15,199 bases of DNA from positions 1 through 15,199 of the forward strand of contig CAIYQJ010000109.1 in NCBI GenBank assembly GCA_903928275.1. Reading direction: 5' to 3'. This stretch comes from an uncultured Chloroflexota bacterium (lineage in GTDB: Bacteria > Chloroflexota > Limnocylindria > Limnocylindrales > CSP1-4). Shown piece by piece: positions 1 through 7,298 of this stretch; the stretch's first letter is position 1; every line of letters starts with the position of its first letter. The position numbers and the translations under genes were made by a program. Below the pieces are notes generated by a model. That model saw only the letters and a program-made list of their open reading frames with translations. It did not search any database and was not told the DNA's origin.

Positions 1-89
1 CGGCGGTCTCGTCGCATCCGCTCGTGCGCAGCTGGCGCCCCGGCGGCCGCGGCGAGGGCGGGGACGGCGCGACCGTCATCGAGGTCTGA
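1..89 (+). CDS. 3' end of an unidentified protein (partial)
   Basis: An open frame enters from the left edge (first complete codon at 3) and ends at a TGA at 87-89, giving about 28 C-terminal residues that finish in DGATVIEV. Codon use is strongly GC-biased like the neighbouring genes. The segment is Gly/Arg-rich and too short to recognise a family. It lies tail-to-tail with the penicillin-binding protein gene, 75 bases from that gene's stop codon. The evidence is only the open frame reaching the edge and the convergent arrangement; a chance open frame is possible in DNA this GC-rich. Confidence 0.35.
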   Translation, partial: AVSSHPLVRSWRPGGRGEGGDGATVIEV

Positions 90-142
90 CCGGGCCGCAG
101 CGTCGCCCGAGCGCCGGCCGCGCCCGTCACCGGTGCGCGCGT

Positions 143-164
143 GCCGGTCGCCGCGGCGACCGGC
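143..164. terminator. Perfect 22-bp palindrome between convergent genes, terminator-like
   Basis: Bases 143-164 form a perfect inverted repeat that can fold as a 9-bp stem (GCCGGTCGC / GCGACCGGC) with a CGCG loop. It abuts the stop codon (165-167) of the - strand PBP gene and lies 54 bases after the stop of the + strand gene, so it could end transcription from both sides. No T-run follows on either strand, so intrinsic termination is uncertain. It could instead act as a 3'-end stabilising hairpin. Confidence 0.45.
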
Positions 165-2816
165 CTACGGCGTCGTGGGGAAGGGAAAGGGCTCGAAGGA
201 CCCGCTCGGGAAGGGGAAGTCCGTCGAGAACGGCTGGTCGCTCGAGGCGGGCACAGGCTCGCACTTCTTCGTCGGCGCCATGGGGGCACCCCATGTGGCC
301 CCGAACGGTGTCCAGCCGCCGGTCTCGTAGAAGTACGAGGTCGCCGTCTGCTTCGGCCCACCGCGGACACCGGCGCCCTTCGTGGCGCGCGAGATCCACC
401 CGTCGTTGAACGGCTGCCACTGCGGGAAGCTGCTCTCGACGTTCGAGAGGTCGAGGAAGGTCTTCTTCTCCATCGGCCCCGTGCAGCCGTCCTGCCACAG
501 GTCTCCCGTCGCGGAGTCGATCTCGAGCGAGATCTTCGTGTTGTCCACCTGTGTCGGCTGCGTGCCGTCGATGAAGACCTCCGACACGGTCCTGGTGGTG
601 CCCGGCCCGGGCTTCATCCCGCTGAAGGCGTCGACCGTCGCATGCGCGATCCCGGGCGGCTCCACGAAGTCGGCGATCGGCAACGACTTCGTGGTCTCGT
701 TCATGAACTCCTGCCAGAGCGACGCGGCGGACTCGAGGGACACGACGCCGTTCGGGGGCGCGCTGTTGTCGCTGTTGCCCATCCAGGCTCCCGTCACGAT
801 GCCGGGCTTCGTCGGGTCGTCGGGCGGAGCGAGGAAGCCCATCGCGGTCAGGTCGATCGTGGAGTCGGTCGTGCCGGTCTTGAGGGCCGCCGGTCGCCGC
901 GTGCCGGAGGCGTTCACGATCTTCCGTGCGCTCCAGAACGGGTTCTGCGCGGGGTCCGTGTTCGAGGCGAGGATGTCCGTGATGACATATGCGGCCTGCG
1001 GGCTGACGACGGTCGTCGCCTTCGGCGTGGCGCCCGGCACCGGCCAGATCACGTTCCCCGACGGGTCCGTCACCTTGACGATCGTCGTGCGCGGCTCGAG
1101 GATGCCCCCGTTCGCGATCGCGCCGTACGCGCTCACGAGGTCCACCATGTGGATGTCCGTCGTCCCGATTCCCACCGAGAGGCCCGGATCCACGCCCGGC
1201 TGGAACCGGATCCCGAACTTGCGTGCGGTCTCGAGGACGTGGTCCACGCCGTTGTACGCGGCGGCCTTGATCGACGGGATGTTCAGCGAGACCTGGATGG
1301 CCTGGCGGAGCCGGAGCGGACCGCGCTCGAGCATGTCCGCGTCCGTGGGGGTCCACCCGCCGCCGAAGTCCGTGGTGACGTCCATGAACAGGCTCGCGGC
1401 CGTCAGCGTGTGGTCCTCGATGCCCGTGATGTAGTTGATCGGCTTGAACGCGGAGCCCGGCTGGCGCCAGCCGTCCGCCATCACATCGAACTGGGGCTGG
1501 AACAGCTTCGACGTGCTCGGGAGGTAGTAGCCGGCGCTCCCCGTGTACGCGAGGACCTGGCCCGTGCGGTAGTCGATCGAGGCGAGCGCCGCGTTGTTCA
1601 CGCCCTTGTCCTCCAGGTTCAGGAGCCAGGGGCGGTACGGCACCTTGAGCGCCTTGTAGTAGGCGGCGGGATTCTTCTGCACCGGGCCCCGGCCGGCCGC
1701 CTGCGACCACTTCTCGGCCGACTGCTGCATCTTCCAGTCGAGGGTGGTGACCACCTTGTAACCGCCGGTGTCGATCTTCGCGCAGTCCTGGCCGGAGGTC
1801 GGCCCGCACAGGATCTGGCCGAGCTCACGACGCACCTGCCACACGAACTGCGGCGCGCGCCACTGGGGCGCCGTCTGTGCGGCGAGGATGACCGGCGCCA
1901 GCTTCGCCGCCTCGTAGTCGGCGTCCGTGAACTGCCCGGCGGTGAGGACGCTGCGCGTCTTCATCTGGTCGAGGATGAAGTTGCGCCGCTGCACGATCGG
2001 CGAGTCCGGCGGCACGACGAGGATCGACTTGCCGCTCGCGTCCGTCTGCTGCACCGCGTTCTTCACGAGGTCGTACTCGGTCGGCGATTGCGGAATCGCG
2101 GCAAGGATCGCGGCCTGCGCGAGCGTCAGCTTCGTGAGGTCGTTCACGCCGAAGTAGCTGCGGGCGGCGGCCTTGACCCCGTAGCTGCCATTCCCGTAGA
2201 AGTTCTGGTTGAGGTAGAGGGCCATGATCCGCTGCTTGCCCTCCTTGCCCGGGTACTCCTGCGTGAGACGGACCGACTGGATGATCTCCTTGATCTTCCG
2301 GTCGTACCGCGTCCCGGTGAAGGCCGAGTCCGGGAGCAGCTTGGCGCGCACCAGCTGCTGCGTGATCGTGGACGCGCCGCGCTCCTGGCCGCGGATCGTG
2401 TCCACGGCGGCGGAGAGGATCCCGAGCGGATCGAACCCGGCGTTGTCCCAGAACGACTTGTCCTCGGTCGCCGTCGTCGCATCGACCACGATGGCCGGGA
2501 TCTGCGCGAAGTCCACGACCTGGCGGCGCTCGACGGAGAGGCGGGCGAGCTCGACCTTCCCGGTCCGGTCGAAGAGCGTGGTCTCCTGGTCGAACTGGAT
2601 GTTCTCGAGCAGGGCCTTGGGGTCGGGCAGGCCGCGGCTGTACGACGAGTAGGCTCCCACGACCGTCGCGAAGCCGAGTGCTCCGAGCACGATGAAGGAG
2701 CCGAAGAGGATGAGGGGAAGCGCGATCGCGATCCGGCGGCCGGCTCCGCCGCTCCCGGAGCGACGTGCGGCACCGGTGCGGCGGTCCCGCTGGCGGCGCG
2801 CGATGCTGGTCTGCAT
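165..2816 (-). CDS. Class A penicillin-binding protein (PBP1A-like transglycosylase/transpeptidase)
   Basis: 883 residues. This bifunctional enzyme polymerises lipid II into glycan strands and cross-links the stem peptides, anchored in the cytoplasmic membrane with its catalytic part outside. A basic N-terminus (1-28) precedes one membrane segment (about 29-55). The GT51 domain follows with motif 1 EDKSFWDNAGFD (catalytic Glu118), GASTITQQ (147-154) and RKIKE (173-177, second acidic residue Glu177). The penicillin-binding transpeptidase domain carries SAFK (nucleophile Ser455, Lys458), SLN (510-512) and KTG (646-648). The C-terminal tail beyond about 855 is Pro/Phe/Ser-rich and probably disordered. 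Oddities: the normally conserved Glu of the ILExYLN motif is Ala199 (IMALYLN), and the usual His of motif 1 is Asn125. The ATG at 2816 gives a proper cytoplasmic N-terminus. There is no Shine-Dalgarno sequence; a -10-like TATCGT lies 9 bases upstream. It is transcribed divergently from tyrS. Confidence 0.95.
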   Translation of the reverse strand: MQTSIARRQRDRRTGAARRSGSGGAGRRIAIALPLILFGSFIVLGALGFATVVGAYSSYSRGLPDPKALLENIQFDQETTLFDRTGKVELARLSVERRQVVDFAQIPAIVVDATTATEDKSFWDNAGFDPLGILSAAVDTIRGQERGASTITQQLVRAKLLPDSAFTGTRYDRKIKEIIQSVRLTQEYPGKEGKQRIMALYLNQNFYGNGSYGVKAAARSYFGVNDLTKLTLAQAAILAAIPQSPTEYDLVKNAVQQTDASGKSILVVPPDSPIVQRRNFILDQMKTRSVLTAGQFTDADYEAAKLAPVILAAQTAPQWRAPQFVWQVRRELGQILCGPTSGQDCAKIDTGGYKVVTTLDWKMQQSAEKWSQAAGRGPVQKNPAAYYKALKVPYRPWLLNLEDKGVNNAALASIDYRTGQVLAYTGSAGYYLPSTSKLFQPQFDVMADGWRQPGSAFKPINYITGIEDHTLTAASLFMDVTTDFGGGWTPTDADMLERGPLRLRQAIQVSLNIPSIKAAAYNGVDHVLETARKFGIRFQPGVDPGLSVGIGTTDIHMVDLVSAYGAIANGGILEPRTTIVKVTDPSGNVIWPVPGATPKATTVVSPQAAYVITDILASNTDPAQNPFWSARKIVNASGTRRPAALKTGTTDSTIDLTAMGFLAPPDDPTKPGIVTGAWMGNSDNSAPPNGVVSLESAASLWQEFMNETTKSLPIADFVEPPGIAHATVDAFSGMKPGPGTTRTVSEVFIDGTQPTQVDNTKISLEIDSATGDLWQDGCTGPMEKKTFLDLSNVESSFPQWQPFNDGWISRATKGAGVRGGPKQTATSYFYETGGWTPFGATWGAPMAPTKKCEPVPASSDQPFSTDFPFPSGSFEPFPFPTTP

Positions 2817-2825
2817 GCCGCCGAG

Positions 2826-2835
2826 ACGATAGCAT
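2826..2835 (-). promoter_or_regulatory. Probable extended -10 promoter of the PBP gene
   Basis: Read on the - strand, this is a TGC-TATCGT extended -10 element ending 9 bases before the PBP start codon. Initiation 6-7 bases downstream would give an almost leaderless mRNA, which fits the absence of a Shine-Dalgarno sequence. No convincing -35 box is visible, as is common for extended -10 promoters. The same bases read on the + strand hold TAGCAT (2830-2835), a weaker candidate -10 for tyrS. Confidence 0.4.
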
Positions 2836-2875
2836 GGAACGCAGTGAAGCCTCCCTCAGCCGCCCGGACGACACG

Positions 2876-4186
2876 ATGACCCTGCTCGCCGCGGGCCCCG
2901 ATGGCCCGCTCTCCGGCCTGCTCGACGACCTCCGCTGGCGGGGGCTCGTCGATGCGACCACGTCCGGCCTCGAGGAGCGCCTGGCGTCGGGCCGACCGAT
3001 CGCCGCCTACAACGGCTTCGACCCGACGGGGTCGTCGCTTCACGTGGGCCATCTCATCCCGGTGTTCGGGCTCGTCCGGCTGCAGCGCCACGGCGTCCGG
3101 CCGGTCGCGCTCGTCGGCGGGGCGACCGGCATGGTGGGGGACCCGTCGGGGCGGTCGGCGGAGCGGGTGCTCCTCGACCGCGACGCCGTGGACGCGAACG
3201 CCGCCGCGATCCGGGTCCAGCTCGAGCGCTTCCTCGACTTCTCGTCCGGGCCCGCACGCGCGGAGATGGCGAACAACCTCGACTGGCTCGGGTCGGTCGG
3301 CCTGCTCGACTTCCTCCGTGACATCGGCAAGCACTTCACGATCCCGTACATGCTCGCGAAGGACTCCGTCCAGGTCCGGCTTTCCGGTGGCCTCTCGTTC
3401 ACCGAGTTCAGCTACATGCTCCTCCAGTCGGCCGACTTCCTGCACCTCTACCGCGAGCACGGCGTGGAGCTGCAGGCGGGCGGCGCGGACCAATGGGGGA
3501 ACATCACCGCCGGCATCGAGCTGATCCGCCGCGTCGAGGGCGGCGCGGAGGGCCACGTGGGTGCCCACGGGCTCGCATACCCGCTGTTGCTGTCCGCGTC
3601 CGGCGCCAAGTTCGGCAAGAGCGAGTCGGGCGACTCGATCTGGCTCGACCCGACACGGACCTCGCCGTATCGCTTCTACCAGTACTGGCTGGACGTGGAC
3701 GATCGCGACGTCGGAGTCCACCTGCGCTGGTTCACGCTGTTCGATCGAGCGACGGTCGAGTCGCTCGAGGCCGAGCGGGACGGCCGCCCGGAAGCCCGGG
3801 CCGCGCAGCGAGCGCTCGCGCGGGACATCACCGAGCGGGTCCATGGGACGGCGGTCGGCGACGAGGTCGCGCGCGTGAGCGCGATCCTGTTCGGCGGCGA
3901 CCCGGCCCATGCCGACGCGGCCATCCTGCGCGCGGTCTCGCGCGAGATCCCCACGGCGCCCTGGCCCGGCGCGGGTCGGCACGCGGCGATCGACCTCGCG
4001 ATCGCGGCCGGGGCCGCCACGTCCCGCGGCGACGCGCGGCGCCTCGTCGCCCAGGGCGGCCTCGCGATCAACGGACGACCGGTGACCGATCCCGCTGCGG
4101 AGATGGACGAGGACGCCCTCCTGCCGGGCGGGTTCCTCCTCCTGCGCAAGGGGAAGCGCGACTACCGGATGCTCGTCCGCGGCTGA
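2876..4186 (+). CDS. tyrS: Tyrosyl-tRNA synthetase
   Basis: From the ATG at 2876 the product is 436 residues, close to the bacterial TyrRS norm of about 420-430. It charges tRNA-Tyr with tyrosine in the cytoplasm. The class I Rossmann domain shows the HIGH signature as HVGH (56-59), the GGATGMVGDPSG loop (81-92), the tyrosine pocket FSYMLLQSADF (Tyr180, Gln184, Asp187), DQWGN (205-209), and the KMSKS-equivalent KFGKS (245-249). An S4 RNA-binding domain occupies about 370-436 and ends in a typical LLLRKGKRDY segment. An in-frame ATG at 2834 would add 14 residues and leave only 17 bases to the PBP start; 2876 fits family length better and leaves room for a promoter, but neither has a clear ribosome-binding site. 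No T-box leader fits in the short divergent gap. The gene is convergent with hisIE across 49 bases that hold no good terminator. Confidence 0.95.
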   Translation: MTLLAAGPDGPLSGLLDDLRWRGLVDATTSGLEERLASGRPIAAYNGFDPTGSSLHVGHLIPVFGLVRLQRHGVRPVALVGGATGMVGDPSGRSAERVLLDRDAVDANAAAIRVQLERFLDFSSGPARAEMANNLDWLGSVGLLDFLRDIGKHFTIPYMLAKDSVQVRLSGGLSFTEFSYMLLQSADFLHLYREHGVELQAGGADQWGNITAGIELIRRVEGGAEGHVGAHGLAYPLLLSASGAKFGKSESGDSIWLDPTRTSPYRFYQYWLDVDDRDVGVHLRWFTLFDRATVESLEAERDGRPEARAAQRALARDITERVHGTAVGDEVARVSAILFGGDPAHADAAILRAVSREIPTAPWPGAGRHAAIDLAIAAGAATSRGDARRLVAQGGLAINGRPVTDPAAEMDEDALLPGGFLLLRKGKRDYRMLVRG

Positions 4187-4235
4187 TCCGCGGCGGTGGC
4201 CACGGGCCCGGTCCCACCGGTGAACGAGACGACCG

Positions 4236-5000
4236 TCAGGGCCGGTGGCGATCCCGGAGGCGGCTCAGGACCACGGCGGGCTCCACCCCGCGCTCACGGA
4301 GCAGGACGAGCACGTGGTAGAGCAGGTCGGCGACCTCGTCGGCGAGCCGGTCGATCGTGGCCACGCGCTCCGTGCCGGCCGGCGGGACAGCGCCGGGATC
4401 GTCGGCCGGCGACCTCGCCTCCCGGCGCTGTGCCTCCGCGTCGTCCTTCGCGGCCATGACGACCTCCGTGGCCTCTTCGGCGACCTTGCGGGCCGGCGCG
4501 TCCACCCCGCCGCCGAGCAGGGCCGCCGTGTAGGAGCCGTCCGGGCGCTCGGTCGCGCGGGAGTCGATCGTCGACCACAACCGCTCCAGCCAGGCGAACC
4601 CCTGGGCGGGGGGCTCGGAGCGCGCTGTCGCGCCCGTCAGGCCTGGTCCCGCGGGCGCGTCGAAGCAGGAGCGCGTCCCACGATGGCACGTGGGCCCGGC
4701 GGGCTTCACCACCAGGAGCAGCGCGTCACCGTCACAGTCGACCGCGAGGTCCCGGAGGCGGAGGACGTTCCCACTCGTCTCGCCCTTGCGCCACAGCCGT
4801 CCCCGCGACCGCGAGTGGAAGTGGACCTCGCCCGTGGCGAGAGTGGCCGCGAGCGCCTCGGCGTCGAGCCAGCCGAGCATGAGCACCCGTCCGTCGTCGA
4901 CGTCCTGGACGATCCCGGCCACGAGCCCGTCGGGTCCCCAGGCGACGTCGGGCGCCGCCGGGGACGCGTCGCCCGCCGGGGCGGGGCGGCCGGGTGTCAT
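4236..5000 (-). CDS. hisIE: Bifunctional phosphoribosyl-AMP cyclohydrolase / phosphoribosyl-ATP pyrophosphatase (HisIE)
   Basis: 254 residues, the last gene of the his operon. It catalyses histidine steps two and three: PR-ATP hydrolysis to PR-AMP (HisE part), then opening of the adenine ring (HisI part). The HisI domain (about 20-115) has GWLDAEAL, FHSRSRGRLWRKGETSGN, and the metal-ligand cluster DCDGD (88-92, Asp88/Cys89/Asp90/Asp92) with Cys105 and Cys112 as the other zinc ligands. The HisE domain (about 138-254) has LWSTIDSR, the acidic helix KVAEEATEVVMAAK (172-185) and DEVADLLYHVLVLL (221-234). An unusual Pro/Ala/Arg-rich insert of about 25 residues (about 188-213) separates those two HisE helices. 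The start is fixed by the 4-nt ATGA overlap with the hisF stop codon, implying translational coupling. Confidence 0.94.
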   Translation of the reverse strand: MTPGRPAPAGDASPAAPDVAWGPDGLVAGIVQDVDDGRVLMLGWLDAEALAATLATGEVHFHSRSRGRLWRKGETSGNVLRLRDLAVDCDGDALLLVVKPAGPTCHRGTRSCFDAPAGPGLTGATARSEPPAQGFAWLERLWSTIDSRATERPDGSYTAALLGGGVDAPARKVAEEATEVVMAAKDDAEAQRREARSPADDPGAVPPAGTERVATIDRLADEVADLLYHVLVLLRERGVEPAVVLSRLRDRHRP

Positions 5001-5797
5001 GCGACGGTCACGTCGAGGACCGGACGGACGGGGATCCCGGCCGCGGCCATGGCCGCCTTCGCGTCGGCGATCGAGACGAGGCGCCGGTGGAAGATCGACG
5101 CGGCGAGCACGGCGTCCGCGCCGCCGTCCCGGACGGCCGAGACGAGGTCGGCCGGCCCGGCGGCACCCCCCGAGGCGATGACCGGGACGTTCACCGCCTG
5201 CGACACCGCCCGCAGCAGCGCGACGTCGTAGCCGGCGCGGGTCCCATCGCGGTCGATCGACGTCACGAGGAGCTCGCCGGCCCCGAGCTCGGCGACGCTG
5301 CGCGCCCAGCCCACGGCGTCGAGGCCCGTCGCGTCGCGGCCGCCGCGGACGACGACCTCCCACGCCGGTCCCGGGCCCGCGTCGCGGCCCGCCCGCATCC
5401 GCGCGTCGATGGCGACGACGACGGCCTGGCTGCCGAACCGGCGCGCGCAGGCCGAGATCAGCGTCGGGTCGTTGACCGCCGCCGTGTTCATCGTCACCTT
5501 GTCCGCGCCGGCACGGAGGACGGCGCGCATGTCGGACACGGAGCGCACACCCCCGCCGACCGTGAGCGGCACGGTGAGGCGTCGGCTCGCCCGGCGGACG
5601 ACGTCGAGGAGCGTGCCGCGCTGCTCCGGTGCGGCGCCGATGTCGAGCAGCGCCACCTCGTCCGCCCCTTCCCGGTCGTAGCGCTCGGCGAGCGCGGCCG
5701 GATCGCCCTCGTCGACGAGGTCGACGAACCGCGTGCCCTTCACGACGCGACCGCCGGTCACGTCGAGGCACGGGATGACGCGGCAACGCAGGGTCAT
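4997..5797 (-). CDS. hisF: Imidazole glycerol phosphate synthase cyclase subunit HisF
   Basis: 266 residues, the usual HisF length. It is a (beta/alpha)8 barrel that uses ammonia channelled from HisH to turn PRFAR into imidazole glycerol phosphate plus AICAR. It begins CRVIPCLDVTGGRVVKG with catalytic Asp12. The second catalytic Asp is Asp131 in VVVAIDAR, and phosphate-binding loops appear as VGGGVRS (80-86) and ASGGAAGPADL (208-218). The C-terminal IPVRP is typical. The beta-2 stretch reads DIGAAPEQRG where DITAS-x-E is the usual form, a small departure in a conserved strand. The start ATG overlaps the hisH stop (ATGA), and its own stop overlaps the hisIE start in the same way. HisH and HisF form an obligate complex, matching their adjacency here. 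Confidence 0.96.
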   Translation of the reverse strand: MTLRCRVIPCLDVTGGRVVKGTRFVDLVDEGDPAALAERYDREGADEVALLDIGAAPEQRGTLLDVVRRASRRLTVPLTVGGGVRSVSDMRAVLRAGADKVTMNTAAVNDPTLISACARRFGSQAVVVAIDARMRAGRDAGPGPAWEVVVRGGRDATGLDAVGWARSVAELGAGELLVTSIDRDGTRAGYDVALLRAVSQAVNVPVIASGGAAGPADLVSAVRDGGADAVLAASIFHRRLVSIADAKAAMAAAGIPVRPVLDVTVA

Positions 5798-6435
5798 GAG
5801 CGTCGTGCGTCGCGTACGAGCCCGACCCAGTTCGCGACGAATCGCCGACCCGTCCGGCCGCTGCGTTCCGGGTGGAACTGGACTCCCGTGACGCTCCCGG
5901 TCGCCACCGCGCTCACGAAGCGGCTCCCGTGGACCGTCGTGGCGAGGGTGACGGCCGCCGCGTCCCGCGCCGGCACCGCGGCGTACGAGTGGACGAAGTA
6001 GAAGTCCTCGTCCGGGAGGATCCCATCGAAGAGCGGGTCGTCGCGCGTGCGCTCGACCTGGTTCCATCCCACGTGGGGCAGGCGCGGCGCTCCGGCGAGA
6101 CGGACGGTCCTGCCGGGGATGAGCCCGAGCGTCCGCGCGCCGTCCTCGTCGCTCCCGTCCATGAGGAGCTGCATCCCGAGGCAGACGCCGAGCAGCGGAC
6201 GGCCCTCGGCCGCCCACGACCGGATCGCGCGCACGAGCCCCTGGCGCCGGAGTCGGTCCATCGCCGGCGCGGCGGCGCCGACACCCGGCACGACGAGCGC
6301 GTCGGCCCCGGCGAGGTCGGGGGCATGTCGCGCGAACGTCACGACCGACCCGGCGTCTTCGAGCGCCTCGCGGACGCTCACGAGGTTCCCCGCGCCGTGG
6401 TCGACGACGGCGACATGGACGGGCCGGTGGGTCAC
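5794..6435 (-). CDS. hisH: Imidazole glycerol phosphate synthase glutaminase subunit HisH
   Basis: 213 residues. A class I glutamine amidotransferase that releases ammonia from glutamine for HisF. The N-terminus VVDHGAGNL is typical. The oxyanion-strand loop is PGVG (50-53), the nucleophile is Cys85 in LLGVCLGMQLL, and the triad is completed by His188 and Glu190 in GVQFHPERSG. PHVGWNQV (120-127) and FVHSYAA (147-153) are HisH hallmarks. The only sensible start is a GTG at 6435, 2 bases after the hisG stop; there is no in-frame ATG before the first conserved strand. The start probably depends on ribosomes coming from hisG. The stop overlaps the hisF start by 4 nt. Confidence 0.95.
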   Translation of the reverse strand: MTHRPVHVAVVDHGAGNLVSVREALEDAGSVVTFARHAPDLAGADALVVPGVGAAAPAMDRLRRQGLVRAIRSWAAEGRPLLGVCLGMQLLMDGSDEDGARTLGLIPGRTVRLAGAPRLPHVGWNQVERTRDDPLFDGILPDEDFYFVHSYAAVPARDAAAVTLATTVHGSRFVSAVATGSVTGVQFHPERSGRTGRRFVANWVGLVRDARRS

Positions 6436-6437
6436 GG

Positions 6438-7298
6438 TCAGGCCACCAGCTGCTCGATCGGAAGCACGAGCATCCCCGAAGCGCCCGCTGCCCTCAGGCG
6501 CGGCAGCAGGTCGGCGATCGAGTCGGCGTCGACGACGACATGGATCGCGATCATCCCCGCGTGCGAGAGCCGGATGACGCTCGGCGACTCCAGGCCGGGG
6601 ATGAGCGATTCGATGACCGGAAGGAGATCCTCGGGTGCGTTCATCATGAGATAGCGCCGGCCGCGGGCCGCTACCGCCGCGCCGAGCATGAGGTCGAGCG
6701 ATGCGATCGCCTCCGCTCGGTTGAGGAGTGACGCCGCGCTCGCGACGAGCGTCGCCTCCGCGTCGAGGATCTCGACGAGAGGACGGAGGCCGTTCACGAT
6801 GAGCGTCGATCCGCTCGAGACGAGGTCGGCGATGGCGTCCGCCAGCCCGAGCTTCGGCGCGACCTCGACCGCGCCAGAGAGCGCCACGACCTCGACGGGG
6901 ATCCCCTCCGCCGCGAACCAGCGTCGAACGACGCGAGGATGCGCCGTGGCGATCCGCCTCCCCGCGAGGTCGCCGACGGAACGGTCATGCGATTCCTCCG
7001 GGACGGCGACGGTGAGACGGCAGCGCCCGTAGCCGAGCCGGCGGACCTCGGGCAGCGCCAGGTCCGCCTCTGCGAGGAGGTCGGACCCGGTGATGCCGAC
7101 GTCCGCCACGCCATCGGCCACGAACTCCCCGACGTCTCCGGTCCGCACGAAGAGGATGTCGACCGGCGCGTTCCGGACCTGCGCCACGAGGGCGCGCTCC
7201 CTGTCCTCGAACGAGTAGCCCGCATCGCGGAGCAGCCCGATCGACGGCGAGAGCAGACGCCCCTTGTTCGGCACCGCCAGCCGGAGTCGGTCGGTCAT
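6438..7298 (-). CDS. hisG: ATP phosphoribosyltransferase, long form (HisG)
   Basis: 286 residues. It catalyses the first committed step of histidine synthesis, joining ATP and PRPP. The N-terminus LRLAVPNKGRL, the FVRTGDVGEFVADGVADVGI segment (50-69) and the PRPP-binding loop DLVSSGSTL (158-166) identify the family. About 70 residues at the C-terminus (215-286) form the ACT-like HisG_C domain (RRYLMMNAPEDLLPVI at its start), so this is the self-contained, histidine-feedback-inhibited long form and should not need HisZ. The ATG at 7298 overlaps the stop of the yerC-like gene (ATGA). A GGGGG stretch 7 bases upstream is the only Shine-Dalgarno-like sequence, and it is buried in a perfect 16-bp hairpin lying within the yerC-like coding end. 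Confidence 0.96.
   Translation of the reverse strand: MTDRLRLAVPNKGRLLSPSIGLLRDAGYSFEDRERALVAQVRNAPVDILFVRTGDVGEFVADGVADVGITGSDLLAEADLALPEVRRLGYGRCRLTVAVPEESHDRSVGDLAGRRIATAHPRVVRRWFAAEGIPVEVVALSGAVEVAPKLGLADAIADLVSSGSTLIVNGLRPLVEILDAEATLVASAASLLNRAEAIASLDLMLGAAVAARGRRYLMMNAPEDLLPVIESLIPGLESPSVIRLSHAGMIAIHVVVDADSIADLLPRLRAAGASGMLVLPIEQLVA

Noticed and set aside
2765..2833. Upstream ATG start for tyrS at 2765
   Set aside because: It would overlap the PBP coding region by about 50 bases and add residues with no TyrRS similarity.
141..2879. Long + strand open frame (over 900 codons) antisense to the PBP gene
   Set aside because: It is a shadow frame produced by GC-rich third positions; its product is low-complexity Arg/Ala/Gly/Val with no family motif, while the - strand has an intact PBP with all catalytic motifs.
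4194..4219. Inverted repeat CGGTGG...CCACCG between tyrS and hisIE as a terminator
   Set aside because: The stem is only 6 bp with a 14-base loop and no T-run on either strand.
4236..5786. Single 516-codon frame covering hisF and hisIE
   Set aside because: Only the last 254 codons (from 5000) show HisIE similarity. The upstream part is a shadow of hisF, whose true frame has all catalytic residues and ends in an ATGA overlap at 5000.
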